From: SKPH01 sp051748565 | Lineage (GTDB): Bacteria; Bacillota; Dethiobacteria; DTU022 | NCBI GenBank assembly: GCA_051748565.1 | Contig: JBNJHN010000082.1 | Span: 1 to 6,222 of the forward strand | Length of the DNA: 6,222 bases | Direction: 5' to 3' | Part shown: piece after piece, positions 5,509 to 6,222 of the stretch | Position numbering within the stretch: the stretch's first letter is position 1 | Layout: each line of letters starts with the position of its first letter | Position numbers and translations under genes: made by a program | The notes under the pieces: model-generated | The model's database searches: none | Seen by the model: the letters and a program-made list of their open reading frames with translations, nothing else | What the model was told of the DNA's origin: nothing

Positions 5509-6222
5509 TTGGAGCATTTGTTGCAGGTGGATAATTTAATAACAACTTTCTACACCGAAGATGGAGTCGTTCCTGCGGTAGATGGTGTTTCATTCAAGTT
5601 GCGCCACGGAGAAGTCCTGGGTATCGTCGGTGAATCGGGCTGCGGCAAAAGCGTCACTTCCCTTAGCGTTCTCAGGCTGATCCCGGATCCGCCAGGTCAC
5701 ATTCAAGCCGATTTGATCCGGTTCGATGGAAAGGATTTGATTTCTCTCAGCGAAAAAGAAATGCGCCGGATCAGAGGCAACGATATCGCGATGATCTTTC
5801 AGGAACCGATGACTTCACTTAACCCTGTCTTTACTATTGGTAACCAGCTGGGTGAAGCAATCAAGTTACATCAGGGGCTACAGGAGCGGGAAGCAAATAA
5901 CAAGAGCATTGAGATGCTTAACCTGGTAGGAATACCGAGAGCGGATAAAGTGTTAGGTGAATATCCGCACAATCTTAGTGGGGGGATGCGGCAACGGGCG
6001 ATGATTGCTATGGCTCTTTCCTGCAATCCGAAGCTACTGATTGCTGATGAACCTACTACCGCCCTGGATGTGACGATCCAGGCTCAAATCTTGGAGCTGA
6101 TGAAAGAACTTAAGCAAAAGATTAATACGGCAATTATGTTTATTACCCACGACCTGGGTGTGATTGCCGAAATATCGCAGCATGTTATCGTCATGTACGC
6201 CGGTAAAATAGTTGAAGATACC
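5509..6222 (+). CDS. dppD: DppD/OppD-type ABC transporter ATP-binding protein (3' end cut off)
   Basis: This is a cytoplasmic ATPase subunit that drives the importer. The 238 codons seen run open to the window edge; family members have about 320-340 residues, so roughly a quarter to a third is missing. Every nucleotide-binding motif is present: Walker A GESGCGKS (41-48), the Q-loop at Gln98 in IFQEPMTSLNP, the ABC signature LSGGM (156-160), Walker B LLIADE (176-181) with catalytic Glu181, the D-loop ALD (185-187) and the switch His214 in THDLG. Met in the signature and EPMTSLNP after the Q-loop are characteristic of the Opp/Dpp group. The LITTFYTEDG N-terminal strand and VPAVDGVSF favour DppD over DppF. 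It starts with TTG 12 bases after the DppC stop, in the same operon. The C-terminal oligopeptide extension, and any DppF, would lie beyond the window. Confidence 0.93.
   Translation, partial: MEHLLQVDNLITTFYTEDGVVPAVDGVSFKLRHGEVLGIVGESGCGKSVTSLSVLRLIPDPPGHIQADLIRFDGKDLISLSEKEMRRIRGNDIAMIFQEPMTSLNPVFTIGNQLGEAIKLHQGLQEREANNKSIEMLNLVGIPRADKVLGEYPHNLSGGMRQRAMIAMALSCNPKLLIADEPTTALDVTIQAQILELMKELKQKINTAIMFITHDLGVIAEISQHVIVMYAGKIVEDT

Overview
The window looks like a low-to-mid GC Firmicute, most likely a member of the Clostridia. The genes have strong purine-rich Shine-Dalgarno sequences, two use TTG starts, the spacers are AT-rich, and there is a lipoprotein-type substrate-binding protein and a Dpp/Opp-type operon. 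The binding protein is very acidic (about 104 Asp+Glu against about 36 Lys+Arg by hand count). That would suit a salty or alkaline habitat, but this is inference.

Layout, all on the + strand: an AT-rich leader (1-91); a MATE-family multidrug/Na+ or H+ antiporter (92-1465); a probable Rho-independent terminator (1507-1546); a probable promoter (1604-1632) with a roughly 200-base untranslated leader containing a stem-loop; a family 5 extracellular solute-binding lipoprotein (1843-3504); a 12-bp intercistronic hairpin (3542-3575); the two permease subunits of DppB/OppB type (3602-4570) and DppC/OppC type (4588-5496); and the first 238 codons of a DppD/OppD-type ATPase (5509 to the window edge). 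The binding protein would capture a peptide or similar solute outside the membrane, DppB and DppC would form the channel, and DppD (probably with a DppF beyond the window) would supply ATP hydrolysis. The MATE gene appears to be a separate transcription unit.

The outstanding observation is in the binding protein: its domain order is circularly permuted. After a normal lipoprotein signal and an Asp-rich linker, the protein starts with what is normally the C-terminal third of the family (residues about 44-201). It then runs directly into what is normally the mature N-terminus, including the family signature (residues about 202-553). It stops just where the C-terminal third would normally begin. 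The two segments together seem to cover the whole fold once, with no obvious gap or duplication, in one intact reading frame beside an intact ABC operon. If it is not an assembly artefact, this is a natural circular permutant of a DppA/OppA-like protein whose lipid anchor has been moved to the other lobe.
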